Origin: Glossina fuscipes
Taxonomy: Eukaryota > Arthropoda > Insecta > Diptera > Glossinidae
Length of the DNA: 64,000 nt
NCBI RefSeq assembly: GCF_014805625.2
Contig: NW_023998439.1
Coordinates: 1,327,999-1,391,998, forward strand
Direction: 5' to 3'
Shown: one piece after another, positions 13,901 to 35,064 of the stretch
How positions within the stretch are numbered: the first letter of the stretch is position 1
How the letters are laid out: the number at the start of each line of letters is the position of its first letter
Made by a program: the position numbers and the translations under genes
The notes under the pieces: model-generated
What the model was told of the DNA's origin: nothing
What the model saw: only the letters and a program-made list of their open reading frames with translations
Databases searched by the model: none

Positions 13901-16893
13901 TTTCAATAAAATAAATACTTTCAGGAATCAGCGGCAGTGGTCGGCAGTGAGTTTAAAGCAAGAATTCACTAAATACTTAAGAAACAGAAGAGATAGTCTA
14001 CAACACTCCTCCAGAACTTACTCTTACGTTTGTTTATAACGTAAAACTTAGAGAGAGCATCTCCTACTTCGTTCATGCTTTCTTAAAATCCTTCTTTCCC
14101 TAAAGTACCTAAAATTCTTGTTGCTTATGTACCTCTACAAAAGCATTCAATCTTGATCCCTAAGCCTTTTAATTGAACGACCGCAGTTCGTTAGAAAGAA
14201 CAGAAGCCTTTTCCGTCTCAGGTATCAGCCGAACTGTCTTCTCCTGTTCGGCAGAAATTGATGATTGCGGACTCGAAGGAGTAAGATGTTTCCATAAGCG
14301 CCCCATCTGGCTGACTTATGTACTCACCTACTGCACATGAAATGTATCTATCTGTCTATGTAACGGGGTAGTACGTCTGTCTATGACTTTATAGTTATTT
14401 GACAAATGAACAAATAAATAAAATTAAATATGAGAAATAGTGAGGAAAGCCCAGTAGATGTTGTGACTGAGCAATCGTCACTACGATCAAGTATGCTCCA
14501 TCGCATATGACTTCTGCGCCTTATTATCCAACTTTCAAGCTCTCTCTCTCTCTAAATTTTAAAATAAATATTTTTAATACCTAGAAAGGAAACCAAAAAA
14601 AAAAAAAGATATCACGATGACCGTATTACAGTGCAAGTGAACAAAGTGTGCTTGTGGCGAACGCCACTTACTTACTTTCTTCTTTTTTGTTTTGCTCTCA
14701 ATTCTTTATGGAGTTCTTAAACCGTATTTACATATTTGATAATAAAGATATCAAAGATTAGTTCAATAAAATTTTTGCTATTATATTATCCGATAAGGAA
14801 TCAGTCGATAACTAAAATATTATTGCTGTACGTTGCTTGTGCAAACATTTTTATTACAATGTTTTTGAAGCGATTACTGTACATTTTATTGTTGATATAA
14901 TCATAAGCATCCATCTTAGTCATTCAAAATCGTAAAATGTATGTATCTCTATCATTTATTTATTTATTTGTTTATTCTTCTTCTTCTTTTTTTTTTTTTT
15001 TGACTAGTCTTTTATATGAACACTTGCATAGAGCATTTACAAGAGTATGGTTCGCTAATTTTTACTTTTCATCATATTTCGCACTTAAAAACATATTTTC
15101 TTTTTCATTTTAACGATCAAAGTGAAATTGTTGCATTTATTTGTTGCTAATGGTAATTTAGTTATTGCCACTATTCCTCTTGTTTTTTTTTTTTTTGACT
15201 TTTTTGTTATTATTTTACGTTTTTTTTTAATGGACTGCACCAACAACAATCGTTTTAGTTTTTCTGCTCTGAAAATTTTTATTAGATACCGTAAAAATTT
15301 CAGTTAATTTTTCTACATATTACAAAGTCTGTAAGTTGCGCAGTTGTTTTTATTTAGTTTATTTTTGTGCTTTAATTTATGTGCATTCACATCGATATAA
15401 ATTTTTTTTTTTTTTTTTTTAATTTTAAAGTATGCTTCTTTTTTTTTTTACTTCATTCAGTAGACATGCACTCTGCGCCAAGCATTGTTAAATGGCAGTC
15501 CAATGCTGGGAATAATCTTAATATAAGTCAGCTATGAAGAAATCCTTTATGAAACGTGATTTCCTTCAATTCGGTTTACTTAAGTATAAATTACATATAA
15601 TAAGTGAGGGAAATATATTCGGCGGTGACTGTATCTACTATATTCATCACTTGTATTCGGGCGAAAAAAAAAAGAATGAAATTTTAATAGTCTATAATAT
15701 TGAGTAGGGGATTTCGATTTTCCTTATTTTGATATCGTGAAATAAAAATTTTTCATAAGTAGAGAAAAAAGTAAAAAAAATTTTTTTTTTTTTTCGCTTT
15801 TGTAAGCAACCGTTTTCTTAACTTACGCTATACCAGGAGCGTTATTGCTTATAACCGATTTGGCCCATTCTATAGTAACCAAAATTTGATTAGATAATTA
15901 GATATATACACACTTTATACAACCTTTTCCGATCTTTCACTCTGAAGAGTATACTTTACTTTCGGTGATGGGGAGGGAGAAAGAAACTGAGAAAGAGAAA
16001 TAGAGGGACTTAGCAGCCTAGGAAGTGCATGTCTACCATATATGCTATAGCACTTAGTACAGCTGTGACGATGTGTCAACTATAATTAATTTTTGGGGTC
16101 AGGCGCTCGTAACTGCTCATAAGTACGTTCAGACGATGGTCGCGCGATATATGAACACATCATCAAACTTCGATGGTGGCTATGAAAGAAACGCTTCTCT
16201 TCTAGTCACCTTTTCTTTTGCCAATTCCGAGTCCCATCTATGCGGTGAATACTCCATCGTTTCGGGATTTGGAAGTTGTGTAAAATGAATTGCTTACACT
16301 GTTATTGTCGAGAGAATTTGGCGTTGACGTCCCACTGTTCCGAAAGTATACTAAGTGCTCTTCATCATTCTGCGACCATCTTAAGCCTCTATTACGATAT
16401 ACTCGGCCGTTACTCTTGGTAAGGATTTCTAGCAAAGAGATTCGAGCGTGAAAACTTTTGCTCAATTTTGAAATCAGAATTAGTAAAGGCGTATCTGGTA
16501 GGGGCCTAACAGATATTTGAATAGTTGTACTTGAATTTTTAGAAAACTTCCTTCTTCACAATTCCATCAGCTTTCCATGGTGTTAGGGTGTTACTTCACT
16601 TAGTTAAAAACTTTCTGAAATAAAATTTGTCCGGAAAAATCGCCTACAAAATACTGTAAAAACCAAAAAAAATATTAATTAATTTGAACACAATTTATTC
16701 ATTTATTAATTGTTGCTTACGACAAGCTCTTTAATTAATAAGTGATTGTGTATATTTCCCATTATACGTAATCTCTTATTGATTATTCATTACAATCCAT
16801 TGTTTTTATGTTTAATGATATTATCTTTGCTCATATTCATCTATTTTTTTTTTTGTTTTAATTTTTCAAACTTATGTAAAAATATTTCTACAA

Positions 16894-16918
16894 TGACTGA
16901 CTGACTGACTGACTGACT
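16894..16918 (+). repeat. (TGAC)n microsatellite
   Basis: Six tetramer units. Confidence 0.95.
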
Positions 16919-19900
16919 TACACACATCAATTATTAAAAATCCAATTTTGCGCAAACATTAAAATCCCTTGCAGCACACACATGATAAGATACTTTTTTA
17001 AATGTCAATAATTATAATGGAAAATATTTGCTGACACACCTTGGAGAGCGCATAAAAGTCATGAAAGATATGGCTTCCTTAAGAATAATATAAAAAAAAA
17101 ATAAAAATAAATAAACACATAAGAAGAAGAAGAAATATGTAAAATAAAAATATATCTTCACATATTCATAGTTAGTTACTCGTCTTCTTCTCTTTTAGTT
17201 CAAGGTTCGATCAAGAATTTCATCTAAAATTTTGAAATAATGCTCTTGCAAGCTTGTCGACTTTTCGACCAAAAGCGTGCTAACCCTTTGAGAATTGCTG
17301 TGCTCATGCTGTCATTCCACCCTCTTCTCTCGCCACATTTCACATTTAAAGTCATTTGAATGCTGATGATTGATAGAATGAATAAAAATCGATTGTTAAA
17401 TTGTTAGAGAAAATTGCAACCAAAATTTTAGTCACAAGAATCGTCGACTCGTTTTCGTTTACTTCCCTTAAAGATTACATTGCGATAGTTCTGATCTTTC
17501 AACTTGTCGCAGTGTACTGCTTAATCTGCTGCTTAACATTAGACATTTTTACAACATTTTAGACTTAACGTAAGTTTCTAACTAAAATTCGCACACGTTC
17601 TCACTTGCATGTGCGCTTGTGGTAATTTCTTGTCCGGATAATAGAAAATTTGGGAAATAATGCGAACTATAATCAAATAAATGGAGGGATAGACGAACGT
17701 GACTATATATGAATATGGCAAGTAGAATATTAAAATTGATATAACTCTAAGCCTTAAAAGCTACTATGGAACACTTCAAGTAACTGCAGAAAGAGAGCAC
17801 TTTATGCAGAAAATGTAAGATTTAAAGATAAGGCTTAAAAATCAATAAATAAAAAAAAAAAAAAAAAAAAATTCTCTAAAGGACTTGCTGCCTAGAGAGG
17901 AAAAAGACCAGTCAGCTTTAACAAAAAAAAAAAAAAAAAAAAAGAAGGAAAGCCGAATAAAAAGACGAAAAAGAAAAATAGCAATGAAAAAATTTATATT
18001 TGGTTGTGACCGAATCTTCTATACCTTCAGCAACTGTATCTCAAGAGAATTCCATGAAATTTTCATACTCCATAATAACATTGGTTGGGCGTGCCTGGTA
18101 CTTTTGGATCATCGATTTTTTTAAAACAAGTCGGCTCCTAGTTTACATTGTACTCTGGTCGTGCCCCTTGACCGACCAAGCCATGTGCAATATGCTTCCA
18201 AAATATGTGGCCAAATTGAAAACCGATATATTCATTCAAAATCCGGAGAATGTTGACCCATCAGAGATGGACAAACAGACAAAAACAATCCCATAACATG
18301 AATTCAGAATTTGTTCCTTGCATATGCTGCATAGGATCTCGGAACCCTACTTCCGGATGTTGCGAATAGATTTGATAAAAGCGACATACCATCATTCTTC
18401 GGCGATGGGTAGAAAAACCGCTACTTGAACGCAGATTGACAGTAGAGAAGAAAGAATGAAATAAAGAAAAAAAAAAAAAAACGGGGACAAGTACTGATGA
18501 CATGTTGGTAAGGCAAAGTGACAATAAAGTTTTTATGTATTATTTACTCATTTTTCCGCATTACATATTATGCATATACGGAAGTGTGTCCCGGTATATG
18601 TAGGCGAGCATCGAAAGGAGTGTTAATTGTTCACTGCATAAAATGATATTTATGAGGGCTTTCAATTGACATAAACACGCATTATCTTATATGAATAGGA
18701 AGTAATAAATGACTTTAACATCTGAGTTAAGTGTAAAGAACAAAAGAGAAAATTATTTCTAGCGAATCTTCAGCTTCGTTAAATGTCGCCGCATGATGAA
18801 CAAATTTTTATTACAAAAGACCTAATAAAAATCATTACTAATTGAGTTAATGAATGAATTTTAAATTTATGTTCGACATCAAGTGATGGATAGACACCCT
18901 TTATGTCCAATTTAAGAATTCTGAACTATATATATATATATATATATAGGTGTAATCAACCAACGTTGAATGCAGTGAATTGGCAAATTTATCTTAAGGA
19001 TAAAGCGAAGCAAATCGTTTCCGATATTTTTCTGCCCTTATACTAGCAATTTTGTTTTGTTTAGGAAACATTTGGTGTCGCACTTAATCCGCTTACTCCT
19101 TTGCAATGGGACAAAAATATAGTTGTACCTTGTTAATTCTGTTGGCCAAGGGTTAAGCAATGGATGCACCAACTTATTAGAAACCACTGCCTAGTATAAG
19201 TTTTTAAATCAAAATATCATACATTGATACATTGTATATTTGTAAGCTGTGCATTCGTGAGGGTACTTGCTAGCTATGCGTTCTCATTTTCTTTCTTGAG
19301 CGGGATCCAAGGCTATCAACCAACTATACATTTTCAATTTTCTTGCTGTATGGATCAAAAATGTGCAGACGGACGGACAGTGCTAAATCGACTGTAGAAT
19401 CTGACAATAGTTAAGCTTATATGACATACGATATTCGATAAGCAGGATTATAAGGATCTCATATTTTTTTTCAATTTAAGCGATTTTTCATGTCATTACT
19501 TACTGCTCGCATCATTGTCACATTTAGGGCGGGAGAAAGTGCGTATAAATCTCGGGAATATAAGAGCATAGAGAGATCATTTGATAGCTGTTTCACTAGG
19601 GGAAATTTTTCAGTTATCTTTCGCTCGTAGGGATCATGCCGTGCAAGCTATTCTTGCAAAATTTTAACTTTACTTTCACGATAGCGTTTTTATTGTGCTG
19701 GTATCTCTGGTCTTTCTGTTTCTCTCTCGTATGCAGCAAAAAAAAAGAATAAATAAATATTGCCATCAGGACCCCTATTGTTCCCTTCAAGCCATATGAA
19801 GACACTGTGAAAATGTTTCAAAGGTAAAAGATGGAAGAATGAAGTATATTATCTTCATTTAATTATCTCTGATAATGAACATTAAAATTGAATACAATAT

Positions 19901-20800
19901 AATTGCATAATAAATAATAGTTGAAAGAAAACAATTAATGATTTTTATAAACATTATTTCTCTATCTAATCTCTTCATTTTATACCGTAACGGGTAATCA
20001 ATTATTGTCATCTTATTGACATTGCTTAGGTGAACTCTTCCAAAAACGAATTGGCTTAAGTCACTTAAGAAATAAAATTCTCTGCGTTCTCATATTTATG
20101 TGGGTATGTTATGATTCTCAAAGAAAGAAAGAAAAAACCAAAAACTCAAATTTATACAAGAAAACCTACCTACACACCTTTTTAGCTGGATTGTGTACAA
20201 ATGTTGAGCCTACACGCTGTCATTTATATATTGCAATATTGTTTTCATTTTAAAGTGTCGCGTCACCTCTCGTGCCAAAAGTTATGTGTTTTTTTAATTT
20301 AGTTTCTTTTAGGTATCAAGCTGTGATCTCTTTTCGTTTGGACAATGTATGTAATTGTTGCTAATAATTTGCATACAAATATGTAAGAGCCTAATAAAAA
20401 TACATGCCTTATACAGTACTTTACTCTTGCAGTTTACATGTAACGCAAATACACAGATTTTTTAAGTGCTTCCACGACAAAAGGCAATTTCATGGCTGCA
20501 TAATTATCCCTTAAGTGTTTCTTATTAGTGATTACTCTTGTGATTTTTTTCGTTTCTTTTACTACTTCACAGTTGTTCCTCTTTCACAAGCATGAAATTA
20601 CAAAAGGTCGGTGTACTTACATTTTAACTTTAATTAAAATTTTGTACAATGTGCTTGTCGCGCCCGGTGAAATGGCTAAACGGTTTTCCTATAAAACATT
20701 TATGTTTAAAAATGTCTGATTTTCTACGTTTACCATTTCCATGACTTTTTACTTTATCAGGATTTATTTACCTGGATTTACCAGGATTTTTGAAATGACT

Positions 20801-21322
20801 TTATCTGCTACCAACCTTACCTGCTACCTATCTCACCTACTAAATACCTCTCCTGCTACCTAGCTTACCTGCTTACGTACTTCACCTGCTACCCAACTTA
20901 TTTGCTATATTTCTTACCTGCTGCCTACCTTAACTGGTACCTACCTCGCTTGCTACCTACCTCTCCTGCTACCTAGCTTACCTGCTACCTTCCTTACATG
21001 TTACGTACTTCATCTGCTACCCAACTTATTTGCTACCTATCTTACCTGTTGCCTACCTTACTTGCTACCTACCTTACCAGCTACCTACCTTAACTGCTAC
21101 TTAGCTTACCTGCTACCTACCTCGTCTGCTACCTACCTTAACTGCTACCTAGCTTACGTGCTAGCTACCTCGCCTGCTACCTACCTTACCTGTTACGTAC
21201 TTCACCTGCTACCCAACTTATTTGATACCATTCTTACCTGCTGCCTAGTTTACCTGCTACCTAGCTTATCTGCTATCTACTTCGTCGACTACCTACCTCA
21301 CTTGCTACCTACCTCACCTGCA
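20801..21322 (+). repeat. 16-bp minisatellite with higher-order pattern
   Basis: About 32 degenerate copies of a 16-base unit, consensus TTACCTGCTACCTACC. A variant pair, TTACGTACTTCACCTGCTAC then CCAACTTATTTG, recurs at 20873, 21001 and 21193, which is 128 and 192 bases, or exactly 8 and 12 units, apart. Confidence 0.9.
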
Positions 21323-22165
21323 TATCAATTTCAAACTTAGCCTTTACGTAAAACACGTCCTCTATATTAAAAAAGCCAATTTGTGAAATCTCTATTTAGA
21401 TAATTGTCTTAAGGATTTCCTTTCCTTTTCCAATAACGGTTTCTATTTTTCTATCAAGTGCATTACGTCATTATAGACAATGAATTGTAAGAACTTCCAT
21501 GTTTCTAGAATGTGTTCATCTTAAATGAATGTACGAGATGGTCCTATAACTAGCGAAACTTATTAAAACCTGTTCTGCTTGGATGGTAGACGGTTGATGA
21601 ATGATCTTTCTTTTTTCGGGATATGGCTCAATGAAGGGGTTAGAAGGCTTTGTTCTCTCTCATGCCGCAAACTATACTTTATACAATAAAAGATTTCTCG
21701 ATTAGCTTATATGGATGCAAACCTAGGAGTTGTACAAATTACAAGTTTTTTCCGAATATATATGAAATTAATTTTAGTTAAGTGTATATATATATGCAAT
21801 TGAATGAAAAAACTTTGCTTACTTTATTACTTTAATTTATGCCTTTTTAATTTGAAAATTTATACTAACTTGCCATAATTAAATAACATAACAGTAATAA
21901 GCAAAGATCGAAGATTGTGCAAAGTTTTCATTTCTCGACCGTTTATAGTAATTAGATTTTGAAAAATCTGAAAAGATGCAAATGAAAAAAAAAAAAAAAT
22001 TAACGATTACTTTATACATATATACATATATGTGTCAGCCATTTCGATTGCACAAGTTTAAATGGAAGCTTAATTAGACCACAAAAGTACGTCCAACATA
22101 AATAAAATAAATTTATAAAATATATATATCTTTTGACCAGCGAGATACTGTCCAATTCACTTTGT

Positions 22166-22201
22166 CTGTGTGTATGTATGTGTGTGTGTGTGTGTGTGTG
22201 T
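22166..22201 (+). repeat. (TG)n microsatellite
   Basis: TG dinucleotides interrupted by TATGTATG near the start. Confidence 0.95.
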
Positions 22202-22689
22202 CGCGTATTTATTATTTTATCAAGTTTCAAGTTGCAGCATATGCGGTGTCTGTGCTTAAACCGCTTAAGTGACAAGCGATACAACTATTGCAACTACAGC
22301 AACTGTTACCGTTACCTTATACGCAAATACTACTGTTTACCAGGATTAAATGTTAAACTTTGTTTTCTTACTTGCTCGAAATAATGTTTTTAAACAATTG
22401 ACATTAAGTTCAACGTTGGGGGCACATGAATACATTTATATCGTTTGTATGTACACTTATGTGCACATGTTTACATGCGGATTTGTCGCTGATAAATCTT
22501 TTCTAAAAACTGATAACATATATAAATTATAGTGTTATAGTGTCTTTAAGTTTAATTGTATAAAAAACATGATACAATCACAAATTGTTATGCCATGTAA
22601 ATTTTTAACACCTCTCCTCCGATCGTTTTTAAAGCAACTTTAAAAATGTGTACAATTTTTGTTTACATCATACACCATTTGCGTTACGA

Positions 22690-22830
22690 GGAGGTTATAT
22701 TAACTTTCTACTCATGTATGTGGCATCTAGAACACCTTGAAAATGGACCCATCGAAAGTTATTTTGAATCGATCTAAGCTTGTCTGTCCGCCTGTCCGTC
22801 TTGTAGTTGTGTCGTGATGCAGTGCAAGTT
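22690..22830 (+). repeat. Dispersed repeat relic
   Basis: GGTTATATTAACTTTCTACT, then GAAAATGGACCCATCG and GATCTAAGCTTGTCTGTCCG. It matches the other copies in landmark order. Confidence 0.5.
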
Positions 22831-23796
22831 ATTTATTGATGACCTATTATATGCCGACCCACTATAATACACTTGCTAGTTTAGAACCGTCATCATCATT
22901 AACGTTATTAGGGGGCGACAAGTCTTATACCAACTATAAAGAAAGATTCCATAATTTTCGCATTAACCTAATATTGGGAAAAAGAATGAAAGAGTACGGT
23001 TTATACCGTCTGAGATAATTGAGAGTCACATAAATACTATATTTACGATAGAGTCATATCGCTCCTCAGATGCTTGATTTCTTTTCTTTGTAGAAAAAGC
23101 AAATTGCGCAAGCGATTTAAACGCAACTGAAAACATATTATATTACTTAAGTCAAAAATATTTAACAATGTAGAGGGATTTTTCAAACAATTTAATTTAT
23201 TGTTATTAAAAGTATTGAATTAAATTTAAATTAAAAAAAAAATTAAGTCTTAAAAAAAATTATTAAAAACTATGTTAACAGAAAATAATCCGAGCATTGG
23301 AGCGATGGCTTTGTCTTTGAAGAAGATTTTTCAAGGTGTAGAAACCTCAAACTGTCAGACCCCTTTGGGAAAAATGTGTACATAGCGATGGGCAATACTT
23401 TGACTAACTAATGAAGAGATATTTTCTATATAAAAATTTACAAATCTCTCGAAATATGTAAATATGAACTTCGTAAGGCGCGCCTTATAATAATAGCAGA
23501 CGTGCACACGATGTCTCTAAGGTTTCTAAATGAAGGAGAATAATATCTACTCTTGTTAGAAATAATTTTGAAATTCATTTGTACCGAGCTATCAAAAAAA
23601 AAAAAAACTAAGGAGAATATTTTTAAAACGATTCCACAGTGGGTTTCAGTGTAGGTTTATCTTTATTATATAGAACAAGAATTTTCATTCATTATAATTT
23701 AAATTCTGTCAATTTTTTGTTTTTATTAAAAATTTCATTTAACTAATTCTGTTTGTTTTTTTTTTTTTGTGTTATTTCACATATATATATTTTTAG

Positions 23797-30640
<6,844 letters not shown>

Positions 30641-31319
30641 TAAAATGATTAAAACATAACTAAAATGATCAAAACCAGTCATTATTATATTTTTTGATCT
30701 AATGTGTGAATAGTTCATAATGCTGATTATAAAAAAAAAAAGCTGTTAAACTAAAACTACTTTAGTAGAGGTCTAGAAGTTTATACGTACCCTAACATAA
30801 GCCGGGCATTAGAAATCCTAATAGCCTTTCCATAGTAAGCATGTAACTATCTCTTCTAGAAATTGAGTATATGTGTGTGTGTTTATGTGTGTGTGCGGGC
30901 GTTTATGTGTATTTGTGTTTTGTGTGAGTGCGTTTAGGTTATAGGGTGAGTGAGCGAGCGAGCTTGTAGGGACATTAATTAATTAACTAACAAACACGAA
31001 AAGGAAGCTTTTTGGTCATATTCATACCACATATATATATATATTCTTTGCGCATCGTTTTAAGCGATCCTTCGCACATCATGTGTTTTATATAAACTTG
31101 GCTTTATTTGTAAATTTTTTGAAATAATTTCTTCGTTTTACATATGTATCATATTTAATTTTAATGAAATTAAAAAGACTTTATTTTCTTTATAAACAAT
31201 TTCTTCATAAGAAAGAAAACTATACAAAAACTACAAAAACTTAACTAAAGCACATACACATACGTATTAGGCATAAATTATACTATATACTATATACTAT
31301 ATTAGAAAAGTGAAACTAT

Positions 31320-31325
31320 AATAAA
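31320..31325 (+). terminator. Likely Gprk2 polyadenylation signal
   Basis: An AATAAA hexamer about 680 bases after the Gprk2 stop codon. It is the first clear match I accept, but AT-rich DNA produces this hexamer by chance. Confidence 0.35.
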
Positions 31326-33639
31326 GCACGTTTTAAAGCATGTGTTACTTTATAATTAATAAGAATAAGAAAGAAGACGAAGAAGATAAACAAAAAAAAA
31401 AAAAAAAAAAAATAACAATAACAAACAAATAATAATGATTAAAAAGATAATTAATTATTAATTGCATAAATATTGGAAAAAAAATATTTTCGAACAAACA
31501 GAAGCACAAGTAAAAGAAAAAAAACCTTAACATGTGTTCCAATGTTTTCACTTAACGAGTTATGTCTATTTATTAATAAATTTGAAATATTTTTGATATT
31601 TTCGATTATATTTAACTAATCTATTTGTTGTTGAAGCATACAAAAAAATCCTTTGAAAATCTCGCACAAATTTCCTTTTTTATAATTATTTTTTGTTTTT
31701 TTTTTTGTTTTTTTTTTTTTTTTTTTTTTTACATTACATTAATACTGTTTTTGTTATTGTGTTGAAAACTTTTTAAAGAGAAAACTTGATATCGTACCTT
31801 AAAGTACAAAGGGTATAACTAACATATTTTATACACATCGCGGAGAGATTTGCAAATAAATAGATGCAAAGCCTAAAAATATGCAATGAAGACTCCATAA
31901 AGTTTGTATACGTATACATATATATATTCCTGATCAGCGTAAATAGCAAAAATCGATTTAACAATTTCTGTCCGTTTTTCTGTTCGTCTGTCCATCGCTT
32001 TTCACTTTGATATTTGCATCTTTCTCTGGATAAAACCTAACTTAACCTTAAATTCTTACTTATCGTTTATCGCTTACATCAATTATTAAAGTTCAAAAAG
32101 CGACTAAATTAATCCATGAATTTGTATAAAATAACCAAAAAAAAAAAAAAAAGAAAAAAAAAACAATTCCTAAAGTAAAGATGTCAAATTCCCTTTCAAG
32201 CTTATATTGCATATTAAATTACTTCTTGATAAAATCCTCTTGTCAAATCTGAAATTCAGCTAAATTGTTCAAAATGATCACAAAACTTTAGACAAATATA
32301 TATATATAAAAATATATGTATATATATATATATATATATATGGGTCAGACATATGCAAGTATGATCTTTCGTTTGTTCAATTACCTAAAAAGTACTGCCA
32401 AATCGTACAAACAGACGTAATTTGAAATATATACGATACACGATATGTTATGATCAAGATATATTAAGAAAATTAATTTTCTTTATCTTTTTAAACAATA
32501 TGACAAATATTGCATTATTCGGCGCACAAAACGAATTCTTTTCATAAAATTCTCATCATTTCAAAAACGTTTTTTACGCCTTTTAAACGATATATAAATA
32601 TATATGTATATAGATACATATATATATTAAATATAATTCAACAAAAATGATTAAAAAAAATTGTAAAACATATAAAAGGAGAAAAGAACAAGTCCTTTTT
32701 TTTTTGTGCAAATTTATATGTTTAGTGATGTAGTCAATAATGATAAGTGAAAAATAAAAGATGCATAAAAAATTTTTCGAACGAATTGTATCGCGAATCG
32801 AGAATAAATTACAACTTCTTCACATATAAACTTTTATTTATCCCCCGTTACTTAATGAGATAATATCGTTATTCTCACCGAAGGATATATATAAAATTTT
32901 ATCAAGTAGTAATCGAGGCGAATAGAAATCTTTAGAAAATACAACTCTTCTCAGATAGGACAAATGATATCTCCGCCTGTTTATTTGCATTTTGAAAATA
33001 AAAATATATTGGGGCTACAATGAAGGTAAGGAAGTATGTATTTCTTAAAGCTTGGAATTCGGAAGCGAAACAGTTCCCACTTAAAACCCTTACAAAAAAC
33101 CGCCTTATGACCGCATTCTGTTGCGACTGCTCAGCAGTTATAAGAGAAAAGCATTTATTTGCTTGTCATAGTTTTTGGTGATTTTATTTCAATTTTGATA
33201 TCCATGAGCAATAGTCACAACAAACTCTTCAGTATAAATTGCATTACGAATGAAGTGCGTTAGGTCAAAGAAAGCATAGAAAGCATAGAAGCCTCATTAC
33301 TTGTGACTTGTGTCTGCGATGGTGCTCAGAGCAGGGCTGTAACTATGAGCGATTAATTACCATTTATTATCTCTTTTGTAACACTCCACACTCTCTTTCG
33401 CTATATCTGAGTGAATTATATAGTAAAATTTCTAGATGAAATCGGTGCAATTAATGTTTTACAGAAATTGGTTGAATTGATTATTGAAAGGCAGTAAAAC
33501 TCCACAATAGTTTCCGTTTGTCCGTTCGTTTGCGTTAAACTTTAAAACTGAGTAAAACTTCTCCCAGTCGATGGATAGCAATCCATATTTTTTTACACTA
33601 AGTGATGAATGCTAATAATAAGATAAATTCCTTTTTATA

Positions 33640-33960
33640 CTCAGCACCGGTAGTTGTACATATGCGTATAACAGACGAAAGGACTTGAAAAACGACTTGA
33701 GATACACCACCTTCTATTAGATCTATGCTTGTCTGTCTATCTGTCCGTCTATTCGCCATACATTCTTGTGTAAGCCTACAGGATGAAATTTTATACTCTG
33801 GCGTGAAGTCTACCGATAATGATTCCGGTCAGACCATTTTTTCGACCACTATCCAAACATCGTGAAAGGTCCTTTTATATAGTATATAAATGCGGTTCTT
33901 AAATATATTATAAATTACGCGAAGTGTTTAATTGCAGACCGTGGCCTATTGTAAGATTAT
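33640..33960 (+). repeat. Dispersed repeat relic
   Basis: GACTTGAGATACACCAC, CTGTCTATCTGTCCGTCTAT, CAGACCATTTTTTCGACCAC and CGTGGCCTATTG occur in that order. The copy at 41800-42055 has matching blocks. Confidence 0.5.
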
Positions 33961-35013
33961 ACAAAATATATTAAAAGCCAAAGGAATATAGTGAAATTCT
34001 GAATAAACGTTTGTTGATCATTTTTATATCGTTCCAATGAGGTAAAAACTGAATAAAATGTGATTAGGTAACTAAGATACAGTGCACACCAAATGTCGAT
34101 TCTTATCCTTCAAATGAATATCTACCGTGAAGCATCCTTCACCCATCTCTTGTTTCAATAAATCGATCGAGAAGTTGGCCTTTTTAGGCAACTGGTGCAA
34201 ATCGTTCCTCCGAGACTGCACTGTTTTTCAGTAAATAGTTCCATCTTCGGACAATGAGACGCAATCGATAAATTGGGAAATTTTATAATGCTATGTACGG
34301 CGAGAGCAATACTCTCAGGCCTTATTCCAGGCATCTGCCGATGCATCTAAACGATGCAGGAAAACTGTAATGTGAATGGATTGGTTTTTTTTTCATAAGA
34401 GTTCCGTATGTTTTGCATATCTAAGAGATTGTAAGGATCGCACTTTAGAATAAAATGGTCGTGAACCGATTTACAATAAATATTCGTGAGGTCGGTAATT
34501 TTCTATGATAGTAAGTAGGATTTGAAAAGTTAAAATCTCAAAAATAAATAAAAAATATATCAAAACATAACCTCGAAAAGACCTCATCTGACGCATAGAT
34601 CAAGATAGATAGAATAGCTAAGTGATAATAACTGCACTTTCTACACATAATTGACGCAAACGCTCTACAGAGATCTCCCAGAAGACATGAATAGAAAGTA
34701 ATGAGTAGGATAATGGGTTTTCCTCGCTAACCTTGCAAATATTATCTCCAGATTTAACTTGGATTTAGTTAAAAGTGTCTCTTTGATTGGTCAAAAACAA
34801 TTTTTTTTTTTTTTTTTTTTAAACTTCTCGCGGCGAGAAGATGAAGAAGAATTAAAATATATTTGTATTTATATCAAATTTAAAGGCATAGAAGTTTTGT
34901 ATTATAAAACATGAAAGAACAATTACATAATTACGTACGTACGAAGAAATGCTGTGTTTAAGAGAATAACTAAATAATAAAAAAAATATTTCAAAAAGTA
35001 AAAAATGACTTCA

Positions 35014-35019
35014 TTTATT
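35014..35019 (-). terminator. Polyadenylation signal of the lysyl oxidase gene
   Basis: TTTATT on the plus strand reads AATAAA on the minus strand, about 46 bases after the stop codon of the lysyl oxidase gene. That is a normal spacing. Confidence 0.6.
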
Positions 35020-35064
35020 CAATTTCAGAACTTTTTTGGAAAATCGATTTGGAAAATATCTTTT

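Larger units (their letters stand above)
1..23796. other. Gene-free region upstream of, or first intron of, Gprk2
   Basis: No open reading frame here resembles a protein I know, and the frames present are short and low in complexity. The DNA is AT-rich and holds microsatellites, homopolymers, a tandem duplication near 11.4-12.2 kb, a minisatellite near 20.8-21.3 kb and relics of dispersed repeats. The Gprk2 exon at 23797 enters in the middle of a codon, so at least one upstream coding exon must exist. I inspected this stretch for that exon and did not recognise it. The whole region may therefore be a long first intron, with the start further upstream outside the window. Stretches such as 1850-2550, 4740-5260 and 10840-11230 are less AT-rich and could be decayed mobile DNA, but I cannot name them. 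Confidence 0.6.
30641..35013. other. Intergenic DNA between Gprk2 and the lysyl oxidase gene
   Basis: The first part is the Gprk2 3' UTR. The rest holds (TA)n tracts (about 32280-32341), homopolymers, and two relics of the dispersed CTGTCTGTCCGTC family (about 31900-32010 and 33640-33960). A minus-strand stretch near 34090-34390 has some coding character broken by stops, and I do not call a gene there. Confidence 0.8.

Noticed and set aside
21062..21340. Open frame with repeated LLPTSPATYLNCYLA-like peptides
   Set aside because: It is only the translation of the 16-bp minisatellite; no start context or homologue.
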